64,000 nt of DNA from Bacteroidota bacterium (GTDB taxonomy: Bacteria; Bacteroidota; Bacteroidia; CAILMK01): contig JABDBQ010000008.1 of the NCBI GenBank assembly GCA_013288555.1, positions 1 through 64,000 of the forward strand, written 5' to 3'. Below the pieces are notes generated by a model. That model saw only the letters and a program-made list of their open reading frames with translations, was not told where the DNA came from and searched no databases. Each line of letters begins with the position of its first letter. Within the stretch, counting starts at the first letter, position 1. Both the position numbers and the translations under genes were made by a program. Shown here piece after piece: positions 24,327 through 34,351 of this stretch.

Positions 24327-27179
24327 ATGGCTCCCGTTAACGTAGACAATTTAGACCATCGTAACTATATCATAATCAAGAATGCAAGGCAAAACAACCT
24401 TAAAAGTCTTGACGCCGCACTGCCACAGAATAAGCTGATCGTGATTACCGGGATCTCAGGGTCTGGCAAGTCATCCCTTGCATTTGATACCTTATATGCT
24501 GAAGGTCAGCGACGTTATGTAGAAAGTCTAAGCGCATACATCAGGCAGTTTATGGGGAAAATAAACAAACCTGCTGTAGATTACATTAAAGGACTTTCTC
24601 CTGCAGTCGCCATCCAGCAGAAAGTCAATACCAATAATCCGCGATCAACGGTGGGAACCGGCACTGAGATTTATGATTATCTGAAGCTTTTATATGCCCG
24701 TATTGGTAAGACTTATTCCCCTTTAAGCGGTAAAGATGTGAAACGAGATACAGTTGACTCTGTTGTGGCGCATATCGAAACTTTAGAGCCGGGAGCCAGG
24801 GTTCAGGTGCTCTCACCTATTTTAAAACAAGAGAAGAGATCCTGGGAAGAGGAATTGAATGTAATTCTCCAGAAAGGCTTTTCAAGGCTTGAATTCAATG
24901 GGGCAATCGTTAAAATAGAAGATATTCTGTCTTTTATCAATACAGGACAAACTGACCTTGCTGAACTCAAAGCTGCAGCAAAAAAGAAAGATAAACTTTT
25001 GAGTGAATCCTTTTTACTGGTTGACCGTTTGACCATTATGCCCGGCAATGAAGAAAACCGGTCCCGGATGGCTGATTCAGTGCAAACCGCTTTTTATGAG
25101 GGGCATGGATCCTGCACAATGGAAATTCATTTTGCAGACGGAACCAAAACCCGCGAAAGATATTCTGATAAGTTTGAACTTGATGGCATTGTATTCGAGG
25201 AGCCTTCTGTAAACCTGTTCACCTTCAATAACCCTTTTGGTGCTTGCAAATCCTGTGAGGGTTTCGGGTTAACCATTGGCATTGATGAAAACCGGGTGAT
25301 CCCTGATAAAAGCCTGTCGGTATATGAAGAAGCTGTGGCCTGCTGGAAAGGAGACAAGATGAGTGAATGGCTCGCGGATTTCATTAAAAATGCCCGCAAA
25401 ATTGATTTTCCCATTCATCGGCCTTACAATTTGTTAACGACTGAAGAAAGAGACGTTTTGTGGCATGGCTCTAAAGATATCCAGGGTATTTATGACTTCT
25501 TTAAATATGTAGAAACCCAATCATACAAAATACAATACCGCGTGATGCTGGCGCGCTACAAAGGACGTACCAGATGTATGGAATGCAATGGTACCCGCCT
25601 GCGCAAAGAAGCCCGTTATGTGAAGATAAATGGCATAGCCATCACTGACCTGGTATTGATGCCTGTGGATAAATTATATGATTGGGTAACCAACTTGCAG
25701 CTGAATGAAACAGACAGGCAGATATCAAAAAGAATTCTTACAGAAATCGTTAACCGGCTTGAATTTCTGAACGATGTCGGGCTTGGATATCTGACGCTTA
25801 ACAGGCCTTCGGCAACTTTATCCGGTGGGGAATCTCAAAGGATACAGATCGTGACTTCACTGGGCAGTAACCTCACGGGTGCTATGTATATTTTGGACGA
25901 GCCGAGTATCGGATTGCATTCAAGGGACACCGAAAAACTGATAACCGTTCTGCAAAGATTAAAACGGCTTGGCAATACGGTGATTGTGGTGGAACATGAT
26001 GAAGATATTATCCGCCAGGCAGATGAGATCCTCGATATCGGGCCCTTTGCAGGAACTGAGGGAGGAGAACTGGTTTTCCAGGGCAATCTTAACGAACTGA
26101 TGGAAGAAGGTACAACCCTCACCGCAAAATACATGCGGGAAGAACTAAAAGTACCCGTGCCGGAAAAAAGAAGAAAATCAAACTCATGGCTTGAAATAAA
26201 AAGTGCGGACAAAAATAACCTGAAAAATTTTGATGTAAAGATCCCTTTGAATGCCATGACCGTTGTGAGCGGCGTGAGTGGTTCCGGAAAATCAACGCTG
26301 GTACGCGAAGTGGTGTATCCTATTTTACGTGAGGCAGTTGAAAAAAAGCAGGATTCTTTAAGCCTTCATAAATTGGGAGGCACTTATAAAACGATAAAGA
26401 GAATAGAATATATAGACCAGGATCCGATCGGCAAATCGAGCCGATCGAATCCTGTTACGTATTTAAAAGCTTTTGACCCTATCCGTGATTTGTATTCAAA
26501 GCAACCGCTGGCCCGTCAACGGGGATATACGCCTGGGTATTTTTCATTTAATGTGGAAGGTGGGCGCTGCGAAGTTTGTAAGGGTGATGGATTTCTTACG
26601 GTAGAAATGCAGTTTATGGCCGATGTGGAAATGGAATGTGAAAACTGTCACGGCAAGCGCTACAAAGCCGAACTTCTTGAAGTGCAGTACAAGGGGAAAA
26701 ACATAGCAGATGTGCTGGATATGACCGTAACGGATGCTATCGCATTTTTCGCTGAAAATAAAGACATTGCTTCCGCTATTGAGCCACTTTCAAAAGTAGG
26801 TTTGGGGTATCTCACCCTGGGGCAGCCAAGTATACATCTCAGTGGTGGAGAAGCACAGCGTATCAAACTCGCTTCATTCCTTTCGAAAACCCATTCGCAG
26901 GAACATATTTTTTTCATATTTGACGAGCCGACTACCGGATTGCATTTCTATGACATTCATAAGTTGCTGGAAGCATTCCAGGCCCTTGTTGATAATGGTC
27001 ATACTGTTTTAGTCATTGAACACAACCTCGACGTCATTAAGTGTGCAGATTGGTTGATTGATCTTGGTCCTGAAGGCGGCGAAGCCGGAGGCAATCTTGT
27101 TTTTCAGGGCGTTCCAGAAGATATTGTTGATGTAAAGGAATCCTACACAGGAAAATATCTAAAAGAGAAGCTTTTATAA
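24327..27179 (+). CDS. uvrA: UvrABC excinuclease subunit A
   Basis: 950 residues, the usual length. Two ABC modules: Walker A GISGSGKSS near 45 and GVSGSGKST near 652; signatures LSGGESQRIQ and LSGGEAQRIK; Walker B ILDEPSIGLH and FDEPTTGLH. Zinc sites are CKSCEGFG with CMECNGTR in the first half and CEVCKGDG with CENCHGKRY in the second. It recognises DNA lesions with UvrB in nucleotide excision repair in the cytoplasm. Nothing unusual is visible. Confidence 0.97.
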   Translation: MAPVNVDNLDHRNYIIIKNARQNNLKSLDAALPQNKLIVITGISGSGKSSLAFDTLYAEGQRRYVESLSAYIRQFMGKINKPAVDYIKGLSPAVAIQQKVNTNNPRSTVGTGTEIYDYLKLLYARIGKTYSPLSGKDVKRDTVDSVVAHIETLEPGARVQVLSPILKQEKRSWEEELNVILQKGFSRLEFNGAIVKIEDILSFINTGQTDLAELKAAAKKKDKLLSESFLLVDRLTIMPGNEENRSRMADSVQTAFYEGHGSCTMEIHFADGTKTRERYSDKFELDGIVFEEPSVNLFTFNNPFGACKSCEGFGLTIGIDENRVIPDKSLSVYEEAVACWKGDKMSEWLADFIKNARKIDFPIHRPYNLLTTEERDVLWHGSKDIQGIYDFFKYVETQSYKIQYRVMLARYKGRTRCMECNGTRLRKEARYVKINGIAITDLVLMPVDKLYDWVTNLQLNETDRQISKRILTEIVNRLEFLNDVGLGYLTLNRPSATLSGGESQRIQIVTSLGSNLTGAMYILDEPSIGLHSRDTEKLITVLQRLKRLGNTVIVVEHDEDIIRQADEILDIGPFAGTEGGELVFQGNLNELMEEGTTLTAKYMREELKVPVPEKRRKSNSWLEIKSADKNNLKNFDVKIPLNAMTVVSGVSGSGKSTLVREVVYPILREAVEKKQDSLSLHKLGGTYKTIKRIEYIDQDPIGKSSRSNPVTYLKAFDPIRDLYSKQPLARQRGYTPGYFSFNVEGGRCEVCKGDGFLTVEMQFMADVEMECENCHGKRYKAELLEVQYKGKNIADVLDMTVTDAIAFFAENKDIASAIEPLSKVGLGYLTLGQPSIHLSGGEAQRIKLASFLSKTHSQEHIFFIFDEPTTGLHFYDIHKLLEAFQALVDNGHTVLVIEHNLDVIKCADWLIDLGPEGGEAGGNLVFQGVPEDIVDVKESYTGKYLKEKLL

Positions 27180-27350
27180 ATATACCTGATGTTCTAAACC
27201 TTTTGCCTTTCTAAATGTTTGTAAGTGAAGTGTTTTATAAAAAATCGCCGCTCGTATTCATTTCTTATTGTATCTTTCGTGGCAAAAAAAGAGGTCTTTT
27301 TTATTAAAAAAGACATGGGTAATATTTTATTTAATTAATAGCTAAACTTA

Positions 27351-29555
27351 ATGCAGGGAAGGATACGGATATTTTTAACGTTTGGATTATGCGCTGTTTT
27401 ATTTGTCATTATAGGGGTATACTCATGGTTCAATGCGCGCCAATTCAAGGAAGATACCAGGTGGGTAGCACACACTTATGAAGTTATCTCCCAGGCGCAA
27501 AATGTTTTATCATATCTTACTGATCTTGGGGTTGCTTCCAGGGGTTATGCGCAAAGCGGCAATGATAATTATCTAAATCAGTTTGAAGAGGCAAAAACTA
27601 AGATAGGAAATACAACTGCCAACTTAAGAAATTTGACGAATGACAATCAGTCGCAACAGCAATTGCTTGATTCAATAAATACTCTGATACAAAGCAAGGA
27701 AAGGTTTAATTATGAATGGATTACGGCTCGCAAGTTTCAGGGCGAAAAAAAAGCTGAAGAACTTATACTTGCAAATAAGGCCCAAACAATAAACCAGCAA
27801 TACAGGAAAGCATTAAGCCGGTTTATTAATATTGAAAAAGAATTGCTTTCTACTAGGTTAAGTAAAGCATCATCACAATTTAGTTTTGTTTTTATTACAA
27901 CACTCACCAGCGTTGCACTTGCTGTTATATTAATTTTGATTGCATTGTATTATTTTTTAGTAGATTACAACAGAAGGATTAGAACAGAACAAAGAGTAAT
28001 TGAAAGTGAGTCCCGGATTAAGAAATTTTTAGATGTTTTGCCTCTGGGGGTATTAATTTCAAACCAGGATGGTTTTGCTTATTATGCCAATAGTAAATCA
28101 ATTGAAATACTGGGTCGTGGCATCATTGTTGGTTCTAAAGTTGATCAGTTTGCGGAAGTTTATCATGTATACCGGGCTGGAACGGGTCAGCCATATCCTG
28201 CTGATGAATTGCCATTGGCAAGGGCATTAAGATATGAAACTGTTATTGTTGATGATCTAGAGATTGTAAATGGGGATAAACGAACTCCTTTACGGGTTAA
28301 TTCAACATCAGTTAAGGATGCAAATGGAAAAATTGAATTCGCGATTTCTGTTTTTGAAGATATTACGGAATTAAAGAAATCAGAAAAGGAACTTATCATT
28401 GCCAAACATAAAGCTGAGGAATCATCTATTCTTAAGGAGGCTTTCCTGGCAAATATGAGTCATGAAATACGGACTCCTATGAATGCAATCATAGGCTTCA
28501 CCGATTTACTCGTACAAAGCCCTTTGGAACCGAGGGAAAAGGAATTCGCATCCATTATTAAATCATCGGGTGAAAACCTTCTGAATATCATTAATGATAT
28601 TTTGGACATATCAAAAATAGAAGCCCGGATGATGACCTTTGAGGCATTTCAACTTAGTATTAATGAATTATTTTATTCGCTAAAAGTAATGCTGGCGCAA
28701 AAAGCAGATGCAAAGAACCTGTCTTTGATTTTTGCCTGTAATGTGGGGGTGCCTGATATCCTGATCGGGGATGCCAAAAGACTCACTCAGATACTTATAA
28801 ACCTGGTTGATAACGCCATAAAATTTACAAAGCAAGGGTCAGTTAGTGTATCTGCATCTTTGTTAAGTGAGAACGAAGATCATTGCGAAATACAATTTTG
28901 TGTACGGGACACCGGGATAGGCATTGCAAATGATAAACTGCAAATGGTTTTTGAACGGTTTCAGCAGGCAGAAGCAAATACGACGCATAAATATGGAGGT
29001 ACGGGTCTGGGGCTGAGTATAGCAAAGCAATTAGTTGATTTACAAGGCGGTGAAATGAGTGTAAAAAGTGTGGTTGATCAGGGAACAGAATTCTTTTTTA
29101 CATTACCATTCATAAAATCAAAAAATGAATACCAGGTGAATCTTAATTCTTCATCAAAAGAATTCGATATCTCTGAACTGAGTAATTATAAAATACTGAT
29201 TGCCGAAGACAGTGCCATAAGTGTAAAACTTATTATGAGCCTGTTTGTGCGTTATAACATTAATGTGGATGTTGCTGAAAATGGTAAAGAGGCTATAGAG
29301 AAAATTAAAAACGGCCATTTTGATCTCGTACTGATGGATATGGAAATGCCTGAAATGAACGGCTATGAGGCGACATCCGTCCTTCGTAATGAACTTCACA
29401 ATCCTATTCCCATTATCGCCATGACCGCCCATGCCATGGCAGGAGAAATGGATAAATGTTTGAAACTTGGGATGAATGATTATATATCCAAGCCGATTAA
29501 CGCCAAATTGCTTTTTCATAAAATTTACAATGCCGTCCACCCTTCAAAAAAGTAA
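27351..29555 (+). CDS. CHASE3-PAS hybrid histidine kinase with receiver
   Basis: 734 residues. A first membrane span (7-25), a CHASE3-type helical sensor in the periplasm (about 30-180) and a second span (about 181-205) are followed by a PAS domain (VLISNQDGFAYYANSKSIEI), HisKA (FLANMSHEIRTPMNAIIGFT, phospho-His371), HATPase_c (NLVDNAIKFT; FERFQQAEANTTHKYGGTG) and a C-terminal receiver (ILIAEDSAIS; LVLMDMEMPEMNGYEA, phospho-Asp663; YISKPI). No Hpt domain or DNA-binding output is present, so a separate phosphotransfer partner is expected. Stand-alone gene; signal unknown. Confidence 0.92.
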   Translation: MQGRIRIFLTFGLCAVLFVIIGVYSWFNARQFKEDTRWVAHTYEVISQAQNVLSYLTDLGVASRGYAQSGNDNYLNQFEEAKTKIGNTTANLRNLTNDNQSQQQLLDSINTLIQSKERFNYEWITARKFQGEKKAEELILANKAQTINQQYRKALSRFINIEKELLSTRLSKASSQFSFVFITTLTSVALAVILILIALYYFLVDYNRRIRTEQRVIESESRIKKFLDVLPLGVLISNQDGFAYYANSKSIEILGRGIIVGSKVDQFAEVYHVYRAGTGQPYPADELPLARALRYETVIVDDLEIVNGDKRTPLRVNSTSVKDANGKIEFAISVFEDITELKKSEKELIIAKHKAEESSILKEAFLANMSHEIRTPMNAIIGFTDLLVQSPLEPREKEFASIIKSSGENLLNIINDILDISKIEARMMTFEAFQLSINELFYSLKVMLAQKADAKNLSLIFACNVGVPDILIGDAKRLTQILINLVDNAIKFTKQGSVSVSASLLSENEDHCEIQFCVRDTGIGIANDKLQMVFERFQQAEANTTHKYGGTGLGLSIAKQLVDLQGGEMSVKSVVDQGTEFFFTLPFIKSKNEYQVNLNSSSKEFDISELSNYKILIAEDSAISVKLIMSLFVRYNINVDVAENGKEAIEKIKNGHFDLVLMDMEMPEMNGYEATSVLRNELHNPIPIIAMTAHAMAGEMDKCLKLGMNDYISKPINAKLLFHKIYNAVHPSKK

Positions 29556-29592
29556 AATTTATGAGCTGAATAATGGAGTTATTCTATCTAAG

Positions 29593-29934
29593 TTAAGCTC
29601 TTGTGTATTTCATCTCAACCTTCTCAATTTCCGAGAATCCTTTTTCCCAGGATATTTGTTTTTCTACTTCCAGGGTTTTGAAACGAAATGCTGAGGCTGT
29701 ATCAAACATGGTTTTCATGGCTTGCTTGTGCAAACCGGAATTACGAAATGTCTTCAGGGCATCCGTATTTTCCCAGGATGTGAGTGTGTATGCTTTAAGC
29801 CATTTTGCTTTAATATAAGTAGATATATTTCCGGGAGTTGATTTCGCCTGGTTGGCTAAACGCATGGAGATAAGGATCATCCCGGGAAGTTTCCAGTAAT
29901 TTTTGCATTTCAGTTCTGTAATTGTAGTGATCAT
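29593..29934 (-). CDS. Dimeric alpha/beta-barrel (ABM-like) small protein
   Basis: 113 residues. MITTITELKCKNYWKLPGMI opens a ferredoxin-like strand-helix unit, and AYTLTSWENTDALKTFRNSG has the W-x-s motif of antibiotic-biosynthesis-monooxygenase-like barrels. No cofactor-binding residues can be assigned. Enzyme activity is uncertain; it could be a heme-degrading or stress protein. Convergent with the hybrid kinase. Confidence 0.6.
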   Translation of the reverse strand: MITTITELKCKNYWKLPGMILISMRLANQAKSTPGNISTYIKAKWLKAYTLTSWENTDALKTFRNSGLHKQAMKTMFDTASAFRFKTLEVEKQISWEKGFSEIEKVEMKYTRA

Positions 29935-30049
29935 GGTGGTTTTTTTTCGGTAAACTTATACTGAAAATTTTGAAATAGCATATTAAGATTCACTCCTATA
30001 GTAATTTTATTATTTTCGCAATCCAACCACTTACTTTAAATAGTCAATT

Positions 30050-30673
30050 ATGTCAGCTTTAAGTGAAAATACGCGTCTTGAAACCTTTTGCGATGGGGTT
30101 ATTGCCATCGCAATTACGATTCTTATTCTTGAGATAAAAATTCCTCCGGTAGAATCTATTCATTCTGTCACTGATTTGTGGAAAGCCATCGGACAATTGT
30201 GGCCTTCTTATTTTGCTTTCTTGTTAAGCTTTATTACAATCCTGATATCCTGGGTAGGTCATCATGCTGTTTTCAAACTTATCGACAAATCTTCAGCAAA
30301 ATTCATGTTTGCAAATGGATTTTTCCTCCTTACAATCGTTGTGATTCCGTTTCCTACGGCATTAATGGCGGAATATATCGGAACAGAATACGCGCAACCA
30401 GCCATAGTACTATATTGTTTTGCCAACCTGTTTCACAATATCGGTTGGAATGTCCTGCTTGCCGGAACCCTCAAACCTGATAATCTTGCGAAAAATGAAA
30501 GATGGACACTGGAGTTAAAAGGGCGCTTAAAAGGAGCAAGGTTCGGCTTTGTGATGAATAGTATTATGACAATTATTGCCATATGGTTTCCGTATATTGC
30601 AATGGTATTAATCACTTTATTTTGGCTCTATTGGATATATGCGGGTGTCTCTGTTCCTGGAGAAAAGGAGTAA
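30050..30673 (+). CDS. TMEM175-family potassium channel (DUF1211)
   Basis: 207 residues. The signature RLETFCDGVIAIAITILILEI in the first membrane helix matches the RxxxFSDGVxAIxxTLL motif of bacterial TMEM175 channels (Cys replaces the Ser). Five or six hydrophobic helices follow, including FLLTIVVIPFPTALMAEYIG. Bacterial members conduct K+ as tetramers of one six-helix unit. Stand-alone gene. Confidence 0.88.
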   Translation: MSALSENTRLETFCDGVIAIAITILILEIKIPPVESIHSVTDLWKAIGQLWPSYFAFLLSFITILISWVGHHAVFKLIDKSSAKFMFANGFFLLTIVVIPFPTALMAEYIGTEYAQPAIVLYCFANLFHNIGWNVLLAGTLKPDNLAKNERWTLELKGRLKGARFGFVMNSIMTIIAIWFPYIAMVLITLFWLYWIYAGVSVPGEKE

Positions 30674-30763
30674 ATATTTATATTGATATTGACAATTTGA
30701 AACTATATTGCCCCAATTAGATGTTATAACATGTAAATTTATCTGATATATTTTTAGGTAATT

Positions 30764-31633
30764 ATGAATCGCGGACTTTTTATAAAAACATCTTTGCTGG
30801 GATTATTTTCTATGACAACATTATCTGACCTTGAAAAACTGACACGAAACTTTCCCGGAACTGAAACCAGGATGCCGGTGCTGTTTGTGGGCCATGGCAG
30901 CCCCATGAATGCCATTGAATCAAACGAGTTCAGCAGGGGATGGAATGAAATGGGCAAGCAATTGCCCAAGCCAAGGGCCATACTTTGCATATCCGCACAC
31001 TGGGAAACCAGGGGCACTTTCGTCACAGCAATGGAAAAGCCCAAAACAATACATGATTTTGGAGGATTTCCGCAGGAGCTATTTGATGTCCAATATCCCG
31101 CACCAGGAAATCCGGAACTAGCCGTAGAAACAAAGAAAACGGTAAATGACATCAATATTGGACTTGACCAGGCCTGGGGTCTCGATCACGGCTGCTGGAG
31201 TGTATTAAATCAAATGTATCCTAAAGCAGATATACCTGTAATCCAGTTGAGCCTTGACTATACCAAGGATGCACAATGGCATTATAGCCTCGCAAAAGAA
31301 CTGGCCGTTTTAAGGACTAAAGGCATATTGATTTTGGGTAGCGGAAATATAGTTCATAATCTCAGGCTTATTAACTGGAATGATTTCAATGCCAAAATGG
31401 AATGGGCTGAAATTGCAAACGAGAAGTTCAAAAAGCTCATCAGTGCTGATGATATCAATAGCCTTGTTTCTTATAACAAGCTCGGTAAAGAAGCTGAATT
31501 GTCTATCCCCACTCCTGAACACTATTTACCTATGATATACTCACTTGCATTAAAAGAAGAAAAGGAATCTCTGGCATTTTTTAATGATAAAACCATGGGG
31601 CCGATATCTATGACATCATTTAAAATTGGGTAA
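30764..31633 (+). CDS. ygiD: YgiD-like extradiol dioxygenase (LigB superfamily)
   Basis: 289 residues. VLFVGHGSPMNAIE, ILCISAHWETRGTF and GCWSVLNQMYP carry the metal-binding His and Glu of the class III extradiol (4,5-DOPA dioxygenase) family. ILILGSGNIVHNLR is the second conserved loop. The 35-residue N-terminus (NRGLFIKTSLLGLFSMTTL) looks like a weakened Tat-type leader (RG where RR is expected), as in other Bacteroidetes homologues. In vivo substrate is unknown; DOPA activity is known for the E. coli protein. Confidence 0.85.
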   Translation: MNRGLFIKTSLLGLFSMTTLSDLEKLTRNFPGTETRMPVLFVGHGSPMNAIESNEFSRGWNEMGKQLPKPRAILCISAHWETRGTFVTAMEKPKTIHDFGGFPQELFDVQYPAPGNPELAVETKKTVNDINIGLDQAWGLDHGCWSVLNQMYPKADIPVIQLSLDYTKDAQWHYSLAKELAVLRTKGILILGSGNIVHNLRLINWNDFNAKMEWAEIANEKFKKLISADDINSLVSYNKLGKEAELSIPTPEHYLPMIYSLALKEEKESLAFFNDKTMGPISMTSFKIG

Positions 31634-31730
31634 AGAATTGCTGGTTATTCTTCGCGAATCGGAAAGAGCTATTTAAATCGTATTAATTTACAAGCTTATA
31701 AAACAATTAGTTACGCCAGGTGTTAATAGA

Positions 31731-31749
31731 TATACACCGGCCGTGTATA
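31731..31749. promoter_or_regulatory. Palindrome upstream of apaG, possible operator
   Basis: TATACAC and GTGTATA arms around CGGCC, 75 bp before the apaG start. No regulator can be named. Confidence 0.25.
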
Positions 31750-31823
31750 AAATTTATTCGTCTGGAAATATACAGAATGATTTATAGTTATAAATTGCGC
31801 ATGTACTTCACTCGATAACAGAT

Positions 31824-32210
31824 ATGTATAAAGCAGTAACAAAAGACGTAGAGGTATCAGTAGAAACATTTTACCAGGAAACAGCATCCAATCCGGAGGC
31901 TGGCAAGTACGTATTTGCCTATCGCATTCTTATCGAGAACCATAGCGAGTTCACCATAAAACTACTTCGTCGGCATTGGCATATCATTGACGGCAATGGT
32001 CAGTTGAGTGAAGTAGACGGTGAAGGGGTAATTGGCCAGCAGCCGATCATAGAGCCGGAACAAAAACATGAATATGTATCCGGATGCGAACTGCAGACGG
32101 AAATGGGTAAAATGTATGGAACCTACCTGATGGAAAAGCAGATAGATGGTACCACTTTTGAGGTCGAAATCCCCGAGTTTGTAATGATTGTGCCTTACAG
32201 GCTGAATTAG
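31824..32210 (+). CDS. apaG: ApaG domain protein
   Basis: 128 residues, the usual size. VEVSVETFYQETASN, YVFAYRILIENHSEFTIKLL, RRHWHIIDGNGQ, GEGVIGQQPIIEPEQKHEY and the closing beta strand (VEIPEFVMIVPYRLN) are the ApaG fingerprint (Fn3-like fold, linked to Mg2+/Co2+ resistance and nucleotide metabolism). Stand-alone gene. Confidence 0.93.
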   Translation: MYKAVTKDVEVSVETFYQETASNPEAGKYVFAYRILIENHSEFTIKLLRRHWHIIDGNGQLSEVDGEGVIGQQPIIEPEQKHEYVSGCELQTEMGKMYGTYLMEKQIDGTTFEVEIPEFVMIVPYRLN

Positions 32211-32239
32211 AATCTTCCTAACATTCCTGACTTTTGTAA

Positions 32240-32278
32240 CTTTGCGTTCTTTGCGGAAATCTTTGCGTTCTTTGCGTG
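32240..32278. repeat. Dispersed CTTTGCG repeat, tandem words
   Basis: CTTTGCGTTCTTTGCGG is followed 5 bp on by a second CTTTGCGTTCTTTGCG, between apaG and the aldehyde dehydrogenase gene. Related to the pair at 23355-23472. Confidence 0.5.
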
Positions 32279-32324
32279 AGATTTCGATCAATTGATAGTT
32301 TTCTGGACACACGATTCTTAAAAA

Positions 32325-33764
32325 ATGAAAATACGCAATTATATAGGGGGTGAATTCCTGGATCCACTTTCTCATCAATGGCTGGACAATTATAACCCGG
32401 CAACAGGGGAAGTGTATTCACAAATTCCGGATTCAGATGGATTGGATGTGGAAATGGCAGTTTTGGCTGCCCAAAAAGCTTTCCCGGCCTGGGCTGCATT
32501 AGGTGAAGAAAAACGCTCCGAATTCCTGATGCGTATTGCTAAAGCAATTGATGACAGATTAGATACCCTTGCACTTGCGGAGAGTATGGATAATGGCAAA
32601 CCGGTATGGCTGGCAAAAGTGATGGATATACCCAGGGCGAGGGACAATTTCTCGTTTTTTGCTACGGCCATTCTGCATGAATCTTCTTCTACCCATAAAA
32701 CGGGCACTGAGGCGATCAATTATACCTACAAATCACCTATTGGTCTCGCGGGCTGTATTTCACCGTGGAACCTGCCTTTGTATTTGTTCACCTGGAAAAT
32801 TGCACCGGCTTTGGCTTCAGGTAACTGTGTGATTGCAAAACCTTCCGAAATTACTCCCATGACAGCTTTTATGCTGTCCGAGATCTGCGCTGAAATTGGA
32901 TTGCCTGCCGGGGTTTTAAATATTGTTCATGGTCTTGGACCCAAAGTAGGCTCTGCCATTGTAAGTCATAAAGATATACCGGCTATTTCATTTACCGGTG
33001 GTACCAAAACCGGTGCGGAAATAGCCAGGGTTGCAGCTCCGATGTTCAAAAAACTGTCACTTGAACTGGGCGGCAAAAACCCGAATATCATTTTTGCAGA
33101 TTGCGATTTTGACAAGATGCTCAGAACAACTGTTTCATCATCTTTCACAAACCAGGGAGAAATTTGTTTATGCGGGTCCCGAATTTTTGTAGAGCGTTCG
33201 CTTTACGATAAATTTAAGACTGCATTTGTTGAAAAAGTAAAAGCCATGAAAGTGGGCGACCCGATGGATGATGGCAACAAAGTGGGCGCTATTGTTTCCA
33301 GACAACACATGGAGAAAGTATTGTCTTATATCAAACTCGCGCAGGAAGAAGGCGGAACGGTATTAACCGGTGGGACGCAGGTTCATCCCGAAGGAAGATG
33401 TGCCAATGGTTATTTTATAGAACCTACGATCATAGAAGGACTGAGTTATACCTGCCGTACCAATCAGGAAGAAATATTTGGACCGGTTGTTACCATTATG
33501 CCATTTGATTCAGACGAAGAAGCCCTTGAAATGGCAAATAGTACACCTTACGGACTAAGTGCCACGATCTGGACAGAAAACCTGACAAGGGCGCATCATT
33601 TTGCACACCAACTGCAAAGCGGAATCATCTGGGTCAACTGCTGGCTTTTACGTGACCTGAGAACCCCGTTTGGCGGCATGAAACAAAGTGGCGTTGGCCG
33701 CGAAGGCGGCTTCGAAGCATTGGATTTCTTTACTGAGAAGAAGAATATTTGTATTAAGTTATAG
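32325..33764 (+). CDS. Aldehyde dehydrogenase, 2-(amino/hydroxy)muconic semialdehyde type
   Basis: 479 residues. NAD-binding WNLPLYLFTWKIAPAL, FTGGTKTGAEI, the general base in LELGGK, catalytic Cys in NQGEICLCGSR and EEIFGPVVTI are present. The C-terminal NCWLLRDLRTPFGG is characteristic of the ALDH8/AmnC/DmpC branch, which oxidises muconic semialdehydes in kynurenine or catechol meta-cleavage. The SDR at 34352-35143 is of a type found in Bacteroidetes kynurenine clusters, which supports that reading. No other pathway genes are in the window. Confidence 0.85.
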   Translation: MKIRNYIGGEFLDPLSHQWLDNYNPATGEVYSQIPDSDGLDVEMAVLAAQKAFPAWAALGEEKRSEFLMRIAKAIDDRLDTLALAESMDNGKPVWLAKVMDIPRARDNFSFFATAILHESSSTHKTGTEAINYTYKSPIGLAGCISPWNLPLYLFTWKIAPALASGNCVIAKPSEITPMTAFMLSEICAEIGLPAGVLNIVHGLGPKVGSAIVSHKDIPAISFTGGTKTGAEIARVAAPMFKKLSLELGGKNPNIIFADCDFDKMLRTTVSSSFTNQGEICLCGSRIFVERSLYDKFKTAFVEKVKAMKVGDPMDDGNKVGAIVSRQHMEKVLSYIKLAQEEGGTVLTGGTQVHPEGRCANGYFIEPTIIEGLSYTCRTNQEEIFGPVVTIMPFDSDEEALEMANSTPYGLSATIWTENLTRAHHFAHQLQSGIIWVNCWLLRDLRTPFGGMKQSGVGREGGFEALDFFTEKKNICIKL

Positions 33765-33773
33765 AACGGTAAG

Positions 33774-33847
33774 AAGTAAGAGGTGAGAAGTGAAATGATA
33801 ATATATAGCTCCCCTTAAAAAAACTTCTAACTTCTCACCTCTCACTT
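33774..33847. terminator. Long repeat-derived hairpin after the aldehyde dehydrogenase
   Basis: AAGTAAGAGGTGAGAAGT (33774-33791) and ACTTCTCACCTCTCACTT (33830-33847) differ at one pair over 18 bp. The same words recur at 12888-12919 and 39874-39904, so a dispersed repeat has probably been used as a terminator between convergent genes. Confidence 0.5.
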
Positions 33848-33860
33848 CTTACTCTTAAGT

Positions 33861-34280
33861 TTATTTCAGTGAAAACTGAGGGCGAATTGGATGCTCAGGG
33901 TTAACAATGAGTTGTTGCCTGAGCGGATCAATCAATACATCCATCCCTTCCATGCGAATAGCCCCAAGAAGAACTTCAGTATCCCCTGGTAATACCATGG
34001 CGTCAACAGTAGTAGACCTGTTTAAAAAGCTCACTTCAATTGGCCCCACAATTTCCAGGTCAATGATCGTTCCATTAGCAAGTGTAGCTGGTGCTTTTCG
34101 CATAACTGGAACGCCTAATTGTTCCATAACTCTTTCATTAATAGCGAGCATGTAAGCGCCCGAATCAACCAAAGCATTAACTTAAACCATTTTGATTTTT
34201 TCCTCAGTTATTTCGCCAATTCTTGCTTTATATACATCACCGCCGTTCTTAAGCCCTATTTCTGCATGCACAGGTCCCAA
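33861..34280 (-). pseudogene. Clan AA aspartyl protease, broken by a nonsense codon
   Basis: In one minus-strand frame the sequence runs from a TTG at 34280 (or GTG at 34271) through HAEIGLKNGGDVYKARIGEI, meets a TAA at 34182-34184, and continues as VNALVDSGAYMLAINERVME to the stop at 33861. Small retropepsin-like proteins of this family run through this point without a break, ending their first part in an E-x-x-A-LVD[ST]GA motif. The catalytic Asp (VDSGA) lies after the stop. A downstream TTG at 34172 could restart translation without the first strands. Either a real nonsense mutation or a single-base read error. Confidence 0.7.
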
Positions 34281-34286
34281 TGTAAA

Positions 34287-34294
34287 CAAAGATA
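34287..34294 (-). promoter_or_regulatory. -7 box for the aspartyl-protease gene
   Basis: Minus strand TATCTTTG, 6 bp before the TTG at 34280, so the intact transcript would have been nearly leaderless. Confidence 0.4.
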
Positions 34295-34351
34295 ATCAAT
34301 TATTTGAATCATTTTCAAATTCCCAAATTCCCAAATTCTCAAATATTCTTT

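Noticed and set aside
30764..30870. Tat signal peptide on the YgiD-like protein
   Set aside because: The twin-Arg is RG, not RR, and the hydrophobic core is weak; kept only as a remark in the entry.
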